Shown here piece by piece: positions 1-6,986 of a stretch of DNA of 36,134 nt. The stretch comes from an uncultured Eubacteriales bacterium (GTDB taxonomy: Bacteria; Bacillota; Clostridia; Oscillospirales; Acutalibacteraceae). The notes beneath the pieces were generated by a model. The model was not told the DNA's origin and did no database searches. It worked only from the letters and a program-made list of their open reading frames with translations. Positions within the stretch are counted from its first letter, which is position 1. Every line of letters begins with the position of its first letter. A program made the position numbers and the translations under genes. The stretch covers positions 1-36,134 of the forward strand of contig CAKSDJ010000010.1 of the NCBI GenBank assembly GCA_934445015.1. Direction: 5' to 3'.

Positions 1-35
1 GCAGTCTTTTCCTCACCCTCTTTTTTGGGTGCCCG

Positions 36-67
36 ATTATATTACCACATCCTCTCCTCTTTGTCAA
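36..67 (-). promoter_or_regulatory. Outward-facing sigma-A-type promoter at left edge
   Basis: On the minus strand a TTGACA -35 (67-62) is followed after 17 nt by TAATAT (44-39); an overlapping TATAAT (41-36) lies 20 nt away. Transcription would leave the window at position 1, so the driven gene is not visible. The short transcribed part is purine-rich and includes a GGGTGAGG stretch that could be a leader or ribosome-binding region. Confidence 0.55.
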
Positions 68-154
68 CACTTTTTTTCCGTTTTTTAAAATTTTTTTCTT
101 TCTGCGATTTTATACACTATATATTGAGTTTTGTTTACAAAAAAGCACAATAAA

Positions 155-188
155 AAACGGCGCAGAGCATATAAACCCTGTGCCGTTT
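155..188 (-). terminator. Intrinsic terminator of the NSS symporter gene
   Basis: Inverted repeat AAACGGCgCAG (155-165) and CTGtGCCGTTT (178-188) with a 12-nt loop. Read on the minus strand it is followed by a T-rich run and lies 28 nt after the symporter stop codon. Confidence 0.8.
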
Positions 189-215
189 GATTTAAAATTC
201 GGACTGTTTTTTTAT

Positions 216-1637
216 TTATTGCAGGAAGTTGAACGCGCCTATCGCCTGCAATATAAGCAACACCATAAGTACGGGGGCGATATATTTTATCATAACCGTG
301 TAAAGTTTTTTGCGCGTGAATTTACAGCCGCTGCTTTCTATTTCATAGATTATCCATTTCGGCTTTACAACCCAGCCTATTAAAATGCAGGTGCAAAGCG
401 AAACGATAGGCATAAGCAGGTTGTTGCTTGTGTAATCAAGAACGTCAAGCAGATTTTGGTCTTTTGCGCTGGTGGGGAGCGATATGCCGAAATTCAAAAC
501 ATTGTAGCCGAGGCACACAATCACTGCTGCAACAGCCGCGATAGCCGCTATAATAAGGCTGACTTTTTTGCGGTTTGTTTTAAAAGTTTCGGTGCAGCTG
601 CCTACAATAGCCTCCATAATAGAAACGCTTGAAGTAAGCGCGGCAAACGCTACCATAACAAAAAACAGGGGTGCCAATATGCGACCGGCAAAGCCCATTT
701 TATCGAACACCTGCGGCAACACAACAAATATAACGCCGGGGCCGCTTTTGTCGATACCCTGTGTCAGGCCGAAGGTATAAACCGCAGGAACTATCATCAT
801 ACCCGCAAGAAACGCTACCAGCGTGTCGAAAACTTCGATCTGTTTTACCGACTTGCTCAGATTTACATCTTTTTTAACATACGAGCCGTAGGTTATCATA
901 ATGCCCATAGAAACCGACAGCGAGAAAAACAACTGGCTCATTGCATCAAGAAACAGATTCATTATTTTTATAATGTCTGCCTTGCCCGATTCGTTTTCCA
1001 AATCCTTGAAATTCGGTTTTATATATGTAACAAGGCCCTGCAAACCGGTTCTTCCGGTGGTTTCGTCTTTAACTGTAAGAATAAATATACATATACCTAC
1101 CACCAATATAAAAAGGAGCGGCATAATTATTTTTGAAAAACGCTCTATGCCCTTTTCAACGCCGCAATAAACAACAAATGCGGTTATTGCAAGGTATATA
1201 AGCATCCAGAAAATCGGGGATACTTCAGACGTTATAAAAGAAACAAAGTAGTTATCTTTTACAGTGCCGGCAAAATCGGTAACCGACGACACCATATATT
1301 TAAGTATCCAACCGCCTATTACAACATAGTAAGTTATTATAATTGACGGAACGATAAATGTAAGTTTGCCCAAAAAGCCCCACTTTGGATTTATGCTTTT
1401 ATACGCTTCGACAGAACTTTTGCCTGTTTTTCTGCCTATTGTGATGTCGGTTATAAGCAGCGAAAAGCCGAACGTTAAAACCAGCACCAAATACACTACC
1501 AAAAACAGACCGCCGCCGTATTTATGCGCAAGTGTAGGAAACCGCCATAAGTTGCCGAGTCCTACCGCACTGCCTGCCGCCGCAAGCACAAAGCCGATAG
1601 AGCCGCTGAAACTGCTCTTTTTTGTTTGATCACTCAT
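216..1637 (-). CDS. Sodium-dependent transporter of the neurotransmitter:sodium symporter (NSS/SNF) family
   Basis: The 473-residue protein belongs to the LeuT/SNF family, which couples Na+ entry to uptake of amino acids or related amines across the cytoplasmic membrane. The N-terminus carries the family hallmark GSAVGLGNLWRFP (about residues 22-34, TM1 with the substrate/Na+ site), followed by about eleven more hydrophobic segments, a normal length for bacterial members. The start ATG at 1637 has GGAG nine bases upstream. A separate promoter (TTGCAA, 17 nt, TAAAAT) lies in the 72-nt gap after the decarboxylase gene, so it can be expressed independently, and a hairpin terminator follows. The substrate cannot be read from the sequence. 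Its position after an Orn/Lys/Arg-type decarboxylase makes an amino acid or amine plausible, but that is inference. Confidence 0.93.
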   Translation of the reverse strand: MSDQTKKSSFSGSIGFVLAAAGSAVGLGNLWRFPTLAHKYGGGLFLVVYLVLVLTFGFSLLITDITIGRKTGKSSVEAYKSINPKWGFLGKLTFIVPSIIITYYVVIGGWILKYMVSSVTDFAGTVKDNYFVSFITSEVSPIFWMLIYLAITAFVVYCGVEKGIERFSKIIMPLLFILVVGICIFILTVKDETTGRTGLQGLVTYIKPNFKDLENESGKADIIKIMNLFLDAMSQLFFSLSVSMGIMITYGSYVKKDVNLSKSVKQIEVFDTLVAFLAGMMIVPAVYTFGLTQGIDKSGPGVIFVVLPQVFDKMGFAGRILAPLFFVMVAFAALTSSVSIMEAIVGSCTETFKTNRKKVSLIIAAIAAVAAVIVCLGYNVLNFGISLPTSAKDQNLLDVLDYTSNNLLMPIVSLCTCILIGWVVKPKWIIYEIESSGCKFTRKKLYTVMIKYIAPVLMVLLILQAIGAFNFLQ

Positions 1638-1673
1638 CTGTTTGCTCTCCTCAAAATTAAATAAAGCAATGCC

Positions 1674-1702
1674 ATTTTAACATTCTTTTGTGGAGATTGC
1701 AA
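1674..1702 (-). promoter_or_regulatory. Promoter of the NSS symporter gene
   Basis: Minus-strand TTGCAA (1702-1697), 17-nt spacer, TAAAAT (1679-1674), about 35 nt before the symporter start codon and just after the decarboxylase stop. Confidence 0.55.
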
Positions 1703-1709
1703 CAAAAAT

Positions 1710-3068
1710 TTATTCATTGTGAATTTTTTCTGTGATAACAAAGCATCTGTCTATGTTGTAATATTTAAAAAGTTCAAGCGTGTTGCCGTCTATTTTTTCG
1801 CCGGGTATACAAACGGGAACCGCCGGCGGACAGGCAAAATCGGTCATAGCCGAAATTCTGCTGAAACTGTTTTCGGTGTTTATCCACTCACCTGCTGAAA
1901 ACACCGCGTCTTTAAGCGAAATGCTCTGAGTTTTTGGCATTAACTGCGGCGGAGAGTCGGCAAGCGCATTTTTTTGCGGTATATTCAATAATACCCTTTT
2001 AAGTTTTTTAAGACCTGCCGCAGGCGTTTCGGGGGTAAACATCATAACAACATAATCGGGGTCCGAAAACTCGCAAAATATATTGTTTTTTGCAAGAATA
2101 TCCGCAATCTGAAAACCGGTATAGCCATAGGGTTTGCACATTACGGTAAGTTTTAGCGGCTCATCGCCCGTAAGGCAGTAGCCGGTGTCTGTTAAATCGG
2201 TTTTTAAAGCGTTCAGTTTTGTCAAAAAGCACGCCAGACGATTTGCGTAGCCGTCTGAAAGATAATGATTAGCCGCGTCAAGCGACTGCAAAATCAGGTA
2301 TGACGGGCTGGTTGACGCAAACAGACTCAGTGCCCTTTGCGCGTTCTGCGATAAAAATTGCGGAGCGTTTTTTGAAACGTGCAGATACGCGCCGCCCGTA
2401 AGCACCGGCAACGTTTTGTGGGCCGAATCACAGCACATATCGGCACCCAGAGTTATAGGGTGGCTGTCGGGGTTTAAAAATTTAAGATATGCGCCGTGCG
2501 CGTTATCGACAAGCAGCAACACGCCGTATTTGCGGCAAATTGCGCTGAGTGCCTTTATATCGGTTATATTTCCGAGATAATCGGGGCTTGTTATATAAAC
2601 CGCAACAGGCTTTTCTGCCGCATTTTTTAAGTAATTTTCAAGAAAATCGGCGGTTATAACACACGATATAACCGTTTTGGTGTTTTGGGGCAAAAGCCAG
2701 TCTGTTTTTATATCCAAAACAGCGCAGGCGTTAATAAACGTTTTGTGTGCGTTTCTGCCGGCAGCGATAAGGGGATTTTTACCCTGCTGCACAGCAAATA
2801 TCTTAATAAGATACAACATTGCCCTTATTGAGAGCGACGAACCCTCTGCCGAATAAAACGTGCTTTGAGTTTCAAAAAGAGTTGCTGCGTTTTCTTCGCT
2901 TTGCTTTATAATTCCGTTTGCACTGTATAAAACATCGGCACCGTCTATCTCGGTTATATCGGCGTTTTCGTGCCCCGAAAAATTATTGCCCTTATGCCCT
3001 GGCATATGGAGTCTGAGCGGTTTTTGCTGCGAATATTTTTTCACAAAATCGACTATCGGTGTATTCAT
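1710..3068 (-). CDS. PLP-dependent Orn/Lys/Arg decarboxylase family protein
   Basis: The 452-residue protein is a short Gram-positive member of the Orn/Lys/Arg decarboxylase major-domain family (SpeA/YaaO type), fold-type I PLP enzymes that make agmatine, cadaverine or putrescine. Visible marks are HMPGHKG near the N-terminus (21-27), DNAHG (188-192, the Asp contacting the PLP ring) and SAHKTLPVLTG with the Schiff-base lysine K218, then a smaller C-terminal domain. The N-terminal wing domain of the large enterobacterial enzymes is absent, as usual in Firmicutes. Its ATG overlaps the stop of the SCIFF maturase gene (ATGA at 3065-3068), which implies translational coupling. Substrate specificity is not decidable from the sequence; arginine or lysine are the usual ones. 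Confidence 0.88.
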   Translation of the reverse strand: MNTPIVDFVKKYSQQKPLRLHMPGHKGNNFSGHENADITEIDGADVLYSANGIIKQSEENAATLFETQSTFYSAEGSSLSIRAMLYLIKIFAVQQGKNPLIAAGRNAHKTFINACAVLDIKTDWLLPQNTKTVISCVITADFLENYLKNAAEKPVAVYITSPDYLGNITDIKALSAICRKYGVLLLVDNAHGAYLKFLNPDSHPITLGADMCCDSAHKTLPVLTGGAYLHVSKNAPQFLSQNAQRALSLFASTSPSYLILQSLDAANHYLSDGYANRLACFLTKLNALKTDLTDTGYCLTGDEPLKLTVMCKPYGYTGFQIADILAKNNIFCEFSDPDYVVMMFTPETPAAGLKKLKRVLLNIPQKNALADSPPQLMPKTQSISLKDAVFSAGEWINTENSFSRISAMTDFACPPAVPVCIPGEKIDGNTLELFKYYNIDRCFVITEKIHNE

Positions 3069-4441
3069 AAATTTTCGCCCGCAGTTTTTGCCGCTTCAAG
3101 CATAATTGCACATTCCATACGCTTTTTAAACAGTTCGCAGCCATAAGCGTATACGCCGTTTACCGAACCCGTTGCGTGGTATGCATTTGCGGCGCAACCG
3201 CCCGAGCAATACAACTTTGCCCAACAATCCTTACATTCGGGTCTTGTGTAAACGTTGCAGGCGGCAAATTCATCCTGAACCACGGTGTTGTCGACGCCTG
3301 TCCAAATATTGCCGAGTCTGAATTTTTCTTCACCGACAAACTGATGGCACGGATAAAGGTCGCCCCACGGGGTTACCGCCATATATTCGGTGCCCGAACC
3401 GCAGCCCGAAATCCGCTTATAAATGCAGGGGCCGCTTTTTAGGTCAAGCATATAATGATAAAACGTAAAAGGCTTGCCCTCGCGGTATTTTTCAAGCATA
3501 AGTTCGGCAAGTTTTTCGTACTGCTCAAGAACAACGGGCAGATCCTCCTGCGTAAGCGCCGACGGGTCACCCGGCGCGCAAACTACCGGCTCCATACTCA
3601 GTTCGGTAAAACCGAGACGCAGCATCTCTTTGATATCGTTTAAAAAATCGGGATTTGCGTGGGTAAAGGTGCCGCGCATATAGTAGTTTTTATTGCCGCG
3701 CTTTTGAACAAATCTTTGAAATTTGGGAACTATTTTCTCCCAACTGCCGTTTCCGTTAAAATCAACCCGAAAACGGTCGTGAACCTCTTTTCTGCCGTCA
3801 AGACTGAGCACAACGTTGCTCATTTCGCGGTTTGCAAAGTCTATTACGCTGTCATCGACCAAAACACCGTTGGTGGTAAGCGTAAAGCGGAAATTTTTGT
3901 TTGCCTGTTTTTCTCTTTTACGGGCGTATGCTACAAGTTCCTTTATCATATCAAAGTTCATAAGCGGTTCGCCGCCGAAAAAGTCGACTTCAAGGTTGAT
4001 GCGGTTTTTAGAATTTTCTATTAAGAAATCGAGGGCGCGTTTGCCGACTTCAAGGCTCATAATTGCGCGTTCGCCGTGGTATTTGCCCTGACTTGCAAAA
4101 CAATATGAGCAGTTCAGATTGCAGGTGTGAGCAACGTGAAGGCACAGCGCTTTTATTACGCCGGCGCTTTTTCTTTTTAAGTCGCCCGCCATATTTTTAA
4201 AGGTGTCGGGCGCAAAAAGTTTGCCCTGCGATTTAAGTGTTTCTATATCTTCACAGCAATCTTTTACGTCCTGCGCCGAAATATCGCTGTATTTATCGGT
4301 GATTGCGGCGGTGATTTTTTCAATCGGGTTGTTTTCATACATTTGGATTATATCATAGGCGACCTCGTCGACAAGGTGAACCGATCCCGAATAGACATCC
4401 AAAACAATATTTAATCCGCCGAGTTTATAACAATGTATCAT
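3065..4441 (-). CDS. scfB: SCIFF peptide maturase, radical SAM/SPASM enzyme
   Basis: This 458-residue enzyme is predicted to form thioether crosslinks (sactionine/ranthionine type) in the SCIFF peptide encoded just upstream. The N-terminus (1-95) is the peptide-recognition (RRE-like) region. The radical SAM cluster motif CNLNCSYC has C107, C111 and C114, and GGEP follows at 156-159 for SAM binding. The C-terminal SPASM/twitch part is Cys-rich (CGSGTEY, YPCHQF, PECKDCWAKLYCSGGC) and should hold two auxiliary Fe-S clusters. This matches CteB/TIGR03974-type maturases in length and motif order. A strong hairpin lies between the peptide gene and this one, suggesting lower expression of enzyme than peptide. 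The stop overlaps the decarboxylase start. Confidence 0.95.
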   Translation of the reverse strand: MIHCYKLGGLNIVLDVYSGSVHLVDEVAYDIIQMYENNPIEKITAAITDKYSDISAQDVKDCCEDIETLKSQGKLFAPDTFKNMAGDLKRKSAGVIKALCLHVAHTCNLNCSYCFASQGKYHGERAIMSLEVGKRALDFLIENSKNRINLEVDFFGGEPLMNFDMIKELVAYARKREKQANKNFRFTLTTNGVLVDDSVIDFANREMSNVVLSLDGRKEVHDRFRVDFNGNGSWEKIVPKFQRFVQKRGNKNYYMRGTFTHANPDFLNDIKEMLRLGFTELSMEPVVCAPGDPSALTQEDLPVVLEQYEKLAELMLEKYREGKPFTFYHYMLDLKSGPCIYKRISGCGSGTEYMAVTPWGDLYPCHQFVGEEKFRLGNIWTGVDNTVVQDEFAACNVYTRPECKDCWAKLYCSGGCAANAYHATGSVNGVYAYGCELFKKRMECAIMLEAAKTAGENL

Positions 4442-4461
4442 TGCGTATTACCTTTCTGCAA

Positions 4462-4488
4462 AAAGTGCCGCCTATAAGGCGGCACTTT
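4462..4488 (-). terminator. Attenuator/terminator hairpin between SCIFF peptide and maturase
   Basis: Near-perfect 11-bp stem AAAGTGCCGCC/GGCGGCACTTT with a 5-nt loop, followed on the minus strand by a short T run. It lies 20 nt after the SCIFF stop and 20 nt before the maturase start. It probably acts as a partial terminator that sets a high peptide-to-enzyme ratio (inference). Confidence 0.8.
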
Positions 4489-4508
4489 GTTTAACACCGG
4501 TTGTTAAA

Positions 4509-4655
4509 TTATTTGCTGTTTTTTTCGCATTCCTGATTTGCAATACCGCAGCTGGTTTTGCAGGCAGACTGGCAAGACGTCTGGCATTCGCCGCAACCGC
4601 CGTTTTTAGCGCTTTCGCAAAGATTTTTTGTTTCAAGTGTCTGTATGCGTTTCAT
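4509..4655 (-). CDS. scfA: SCIFF ranthipeptide precursor (Cys-rich, 48 aa)
   Basis: This is a small gene too short for routine ORF lists. ATG at 4655 is preceded by GGAGG nine bases upstream, and TAA is at 4511-4509. The translation has the diagnostic SCIFF core GGCGECQTSCQSACKTSC (residues 19-36) followed by a last Cys at 43. Family members have six Cys in about 45 residues; here there are seven, at 13, 21, 24, 28, 32, 36 and 43, the extra one being C13 in LCESA of the leader side. The product is the substrate of the adjacent radical-SAM maturase. SCIFF peptides are near-universal in Clostridia, and ranthipeptides have been linked to quorum sensing and population control in some clostridia. 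It has its own promoter and an attenuator downstream. Confidence 0.96.
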   Translation of the reverse strand: MKRIQTLETKNLCESAKNGGCGECQTSCQSACKTSCGIANQECEKNSK

Positions 4656-4687
4656 TATAAAATTCCTCCGAAATAATTGTTTTTACC

Positions 4688-4716
4688 ATTATAGCACGGC
4701 AATTTTAAAAAATCAA
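4688..4716 (-). promoter_or_regulatory. scfA: Promoter of the SCIFF peptide gene
   Basis: Minus-strand TTGATT (4716-4711), 17-nt spacer, perfect TATAAT (4693-4688), 33 nt before the SCIFF ATG. It lies in the gap after parB and separates SCIFF expression from parAB. Confidence 0.75.
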
Positions 4717-4729
4717 GATTTATATATTT

Positions 4730-5575
4730 TTATTCGCCCACTATTTTTTTCGCAAAGTCGGCAAGTTCGCTGTCGTTGTAAAACTCAAGCGTTATAGTGC
4801 CTTTGCCCTTGCCGGTTGATTTTATCTCAACCTTTCTGCCGAGTTCGGCTTTAAGCGAAATTTCGACCTCGCTGTAGAACGTATTTTTTTGTGTCTGCTT
4901 TTTCGGTTTCTGAGATTTTTCAGCCGCTTTTGCCATATTTTCAAGGTCACGGACCGACGCACCGGCCTTTGCGGCCTCAAGCATTTTTGCCGCAGCATCG
5001 TCTGTTTTTGCGGATAATATCGCCCTTGCGTGACCTGCGGTTATCTCGTTATTTTTAAGTGCGTCAAGCGCGGATTTATTTAAACTTAAAAGCCGCAGCA
5101 TATTTGTAACGGCGCTTCGCGACTTGCCTACGCTTTCGGCGACCTGCTCCTGTGTAAGACCGTAATTATCTATAAGCGAGCGGTAACCGCTTGCCTCTTC
5201 AACGGGATTAAGGTCCTCGCGCTGCAGATTTTCAATAAGTGCGATTTCAAAATATTTGCGGTCGTCAAGTTCCTTTATTATAACGGGAACTTCCGTAAGA
5301 CCGGCCATTCGGCAGGCGCGCCATCTGCGCTCGCCGGCCACTATTTGATAAGCGCCCGTAGACACCGGTCGCACAACTATAGGCTGAATTAAACCGTGTG
5401 TTTTTATGCTTTCTGCAAGTTCTGAAAGGGCGGTTTCGTCAAAATCCGTTCTGGGTTGATTGCGGTTGGGTTCGATTTCGGTTATTCTGAGCGTTACAAC
5501 GCCGTTGTTATCGGTTGCGTTTTCGTTAAAAAGCGACTCTAAACCTCTGCCGAGGCCGCCTTTTTTTACTACCAT
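4730..5575 (-). CDS. parB: Chromosome-partitioning protein ParB (Spo0J)
   Basis: This 281-residue ParB/Spo0J is the CTP-dependent DNA clamp that loads at parS sites and spreads to recruit SMC and ParA near the origin. It has the basic GLGRGLESLF N-terminus that stimulates ParA, the ParB/Srx CTPase region with GERRWRA (81-87) and ENLQRE (115-120), a helix-turn-helix (about 139-162, LTQEQVAESVGKSRSAV) and a C-terminal dimerisation tail. It starts 2 nt after the parA stop, so the pair is coupled. Two perfect parS sites lie 0.9 and 1.4 kb upstream. Length and motifs are normal. Confidence 0.97.
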   Translation of the reverse strand: MVVKKGGLGRGLESLFNENATDNNGVVTLRITEIEPNRNQPRTDFDETALSELAESIKTHGLIQPIVVRPVSTGAYQIVAGERRWRACRMAGLTEVPVIIKELDDRKYFEIALIENLQREDLNPVEEASGYRSLIDNYGLTQEQVAESVGKSRSAVTNMLRLLSLNKSALDALKNNEITAGHARAILSAKTDDAAAKMLEAAKAGASVRDLENMAKAAEKSQKPKKQTQKNTFYSEVEISLKAELGRKVEIKSTGKGKGTITLEFYNDSELADFAKKIVGE

Positions 5576-5577
5576 AT

Positions 5578-6348
5578 TTATGCCCTCCTATTGCGCTTTA
5601 AAAATTCTTTTGCCAGATCGTTATATGCCTCGCACCCTTTTGAGCGCTTGTCGTAATACTGTATCGGGCAGCCGTAACTCGGCGCTTCTGAAAGCCTTAC
5701 ACCGCGCGGTATGACCGTTTTATAAAGTTTGTTTGCGAAAAACTTTTTGATTTCGCCCACAACCTGCTGTGTAAGGTTTAGTCTGCCGTCAAACATTGTA
5801 AGCACTATACCCTCGATTTCAAGAGTCGGATTGTAAAGCCTTTTTACCTGCCGTACCGACGACATAAGCTGCGAAAGTCCCTCAAGGGCGTAATATTCGC
5901 ACTGTATCGGCACAAGCACGGTGTCGCCTGCGTTTAAAGCGTTTATTGTGATAAGTCCCAAAGACGGCGGACAGTCAATAAATATGTAATCGTATTTTTC
6001 GCGCACGGCCGACAGCGCATTTTTAAGCGCCGATTCACGGTGTTCGGTTTCAATCAAATCGATTTCTGCTGCGGCAAGGTCCATAGAAGCAGGTATTACG
6101 TCAACGTTTTTAAACTGAGTTTTTATCACAGCCGCGTCGGCTTTTGCCGTGCCCACAAGGAGTTCGTATGTAGTTGCTGCGGTGTCTTTTTTGCTTATTC
6201 CGTATCCGCTTGTTGAGTTGCCCTGAGGGTCGGCGTCTACAAGCAGAACTTTTTTGCCGGCAAGTCCTATGCCTGCAACAAGATTTACCGCCGTAGTTGT
6301 TTTGCCTACACCGCCTTTTTGATTAACCACTGCTATTATTTTACCCAA
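5578..6348 (-). CDS. parA: Chromosome-partitioning ATPase ParA (Soj), TTG start
   Basis: ParA/Soj is the Walker-type ATPase that moves ParB-parS complexes and modulates DnaA. I place the start at TTG 6348, because GGAGG lies 7 nt upstream (6360-6356) and translation then begins MGKIIAVVNQKGGVGKTT as in the family, giving 256 aa. The deviant Walker A KGGVGKTT is at 11-18, with the FIDCPPSLG switch further on. The longer frame that opens with ATG at 6495 would add 49 residues starting MFHVKH; those six codons are simply a parS site and the rest is low-complexity, so I reject that start. A promoter at 6507-6535 transcribes through parS before reaching the gene. parB follows after 2 nt. Confidence 0.95.
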   Translation of the reverse strand: MGKIIAVVNQKGGVGKTTTAVNLVAGIGLAGKKVLLVDADPQGNSTSGYGISKKDTAATTYELLVGTAKADAAVIKTQFKNVDVIPASMDLAAAEIDLIETEHRESALKNALSAVREKYDYIFIDCPPSLGLITINALNAGDTVLVPIQCEYYALEGLSQLMSSVRQVKRLYNPTLEIEGIVLTMFDGRLNLTQQVVGEIKKFFANKLYKTVIPRGVRLSEAPSYGCPIQYYDKRSKGCEAYNDLAKEFLKRNRRA

Positions 6349-6467
6349 AATATCTCCTCCGGAATATGCACCGTATACAGTAGGTGTATATATTATATGT
6401 GTGTTTATGTTTATGTTTGTGTTTTTGCCGTAAACCGTCAGGGTAAAACTCTGTCGGTCCAAAAAGC

Positions 6468-6505
6468 AAAGACAACAATGTTTCACGTGAAACACCGTTG
6501 TCTTT
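6468..6505. promoter_or_regulatory. parS site inside a 38-nt palindrome
   Basis: The 16-nt consensus TGTTTCACGTGAAACA is perfect at 6479-6494. It is centred within a longer dyad: AAAGACAAC (6468-6476) pairs with GTTGTCTTT (6497-6505), leaving a 2-nt mismatch on each side of parS. It lies directly downstream of the parA -10 box, within the first transcribed bases. ParB loading here could autoregulate parAB, and the transcript could fold into a hairpin followed by a T-rich stretch (both inferred). Confidence 0.95.
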
Positions 6506-6506
6506 T

Positions 6507-6535
6507 ATTATACATATAAAAGTTGTGCTTGTAAA
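6507..6535 (-). promoter_or_regulatory. parA: parAB promoter
   Basis: Minus-strand TTTACA (6535-6530), 17-nt spacer, TATAAT (6512-6507). The expected start point, about 6501, falls inside the palindrome that carries parS, giving a leader of about 150 nt before the TTG start of parA. Confidence 0.7.
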
Positions 6536-6547
6536 CAAAAATATTGA

Positions 6548-6913
6548 TTATTTATCGCCCGATTTACAAATGAGCGACATAACAAACCCAAAAAACATTG
6601 CCGCCGTTATACCTGCCGCCGTTGCTGTAAGTCCGCCGCACAGTATGCCCATAAAACCGTATTTTTTAATTGCCTCGACAACTCCGTTAGCCAGCGAGTA
6701 GCCAAATCCGGTAAGAGGAACCGTAGCCCCCGCTCCGCCGAGTTTTACAATAGGTTCATAAGCGCCTATAGCCGTCAGCGCCACGCCTGCAACCACGTAA
6801 CCCGTCAATATACGCGCAGGGGTCAGTTTGGTGTAATCAATAAGTATCTGCCCTATAAAACAAATAAAACCGCCTACCAAAAACGCCCACACGCACTTCA
6901 TAAACAAATCCAA
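6548..6913 (-). CDS. SpoVAE-type sporulation membrane protein
   Basis: This small hydrophobic protein has the SpoVAE/SpoVAEb pattern, with WAFLVGGFICFIGQ near the start, a central GAYEPIVKLGGAGATVPLTGFG stretch and about four membrane segments. SpoVA proteins form the dipicolinic-acid channel of the spore inner membrane. The longest frame opens at 6949 with MFHVKH, encoded by a parS site without a ribosome binding site. Better starts are TTG at 6913 (behind AAGGAAAGAG, 121 aa, used here) or ATG at 6901 (117 aa, closest to the family length). spoVAC and spoVAD, the usual partners, are not in this window, so this is a solo copy next to parA. The sporulation role is inferred from family only. 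Confidence 0.85.
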   Translation of the reverse strand: MDLFMKCVWAFLVGGFICFIGQILIDYTKLTPARILTGYVVAGVALTAIGAYEPIVKLGGAGATVPLTGFGYSLANGVVEAIKKYGFMGILCGGLTATAAGITAAMFFGFVMSLICKSGDK

Positions 6914-6932
6914 AATTTCTCTTTCCTTTCGG

Positions 6933-6948
6933 TGTTTCACGTGAAACA
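6933..6948. promoter_or_regulatory. Second perfect parS site
   Basis: TGTTTCACGTGAAACA matches the Firmicute parS consensus exactly. It lies just upstream of the likely spoVAE-type start, 454 bp from the first parS. Unlike the first, it has no extended dyad. Confidence 0.95.
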
Positions 6949-6986
6949 TTATTTGGTTTTATTTTTTCACGGGTTCGGTCCGATAT

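Larger units (their letters stand above)
1..215. other. Intergenic left edge
   Basis: No credible gene is visible in these 215 bases. They hold the outward promoter (36-67), a T-rich low-complexity stretch (about 60-110) and the terminator hairpin of the symporter gene (155-188). The short plus-strand ORF beginning at 180 is antisense to the symporter 3' end and is not supported. Confidence 0.6.

Noticed and set aside
6349..6495. N-terminal extension of parA starting MFHVKH
   Set aside because: Encoded by parS and low-complexity repeats, lacks a ribosome site, and lies upstream of a strong GGAGG-TTG start that matches the family N-terminus.
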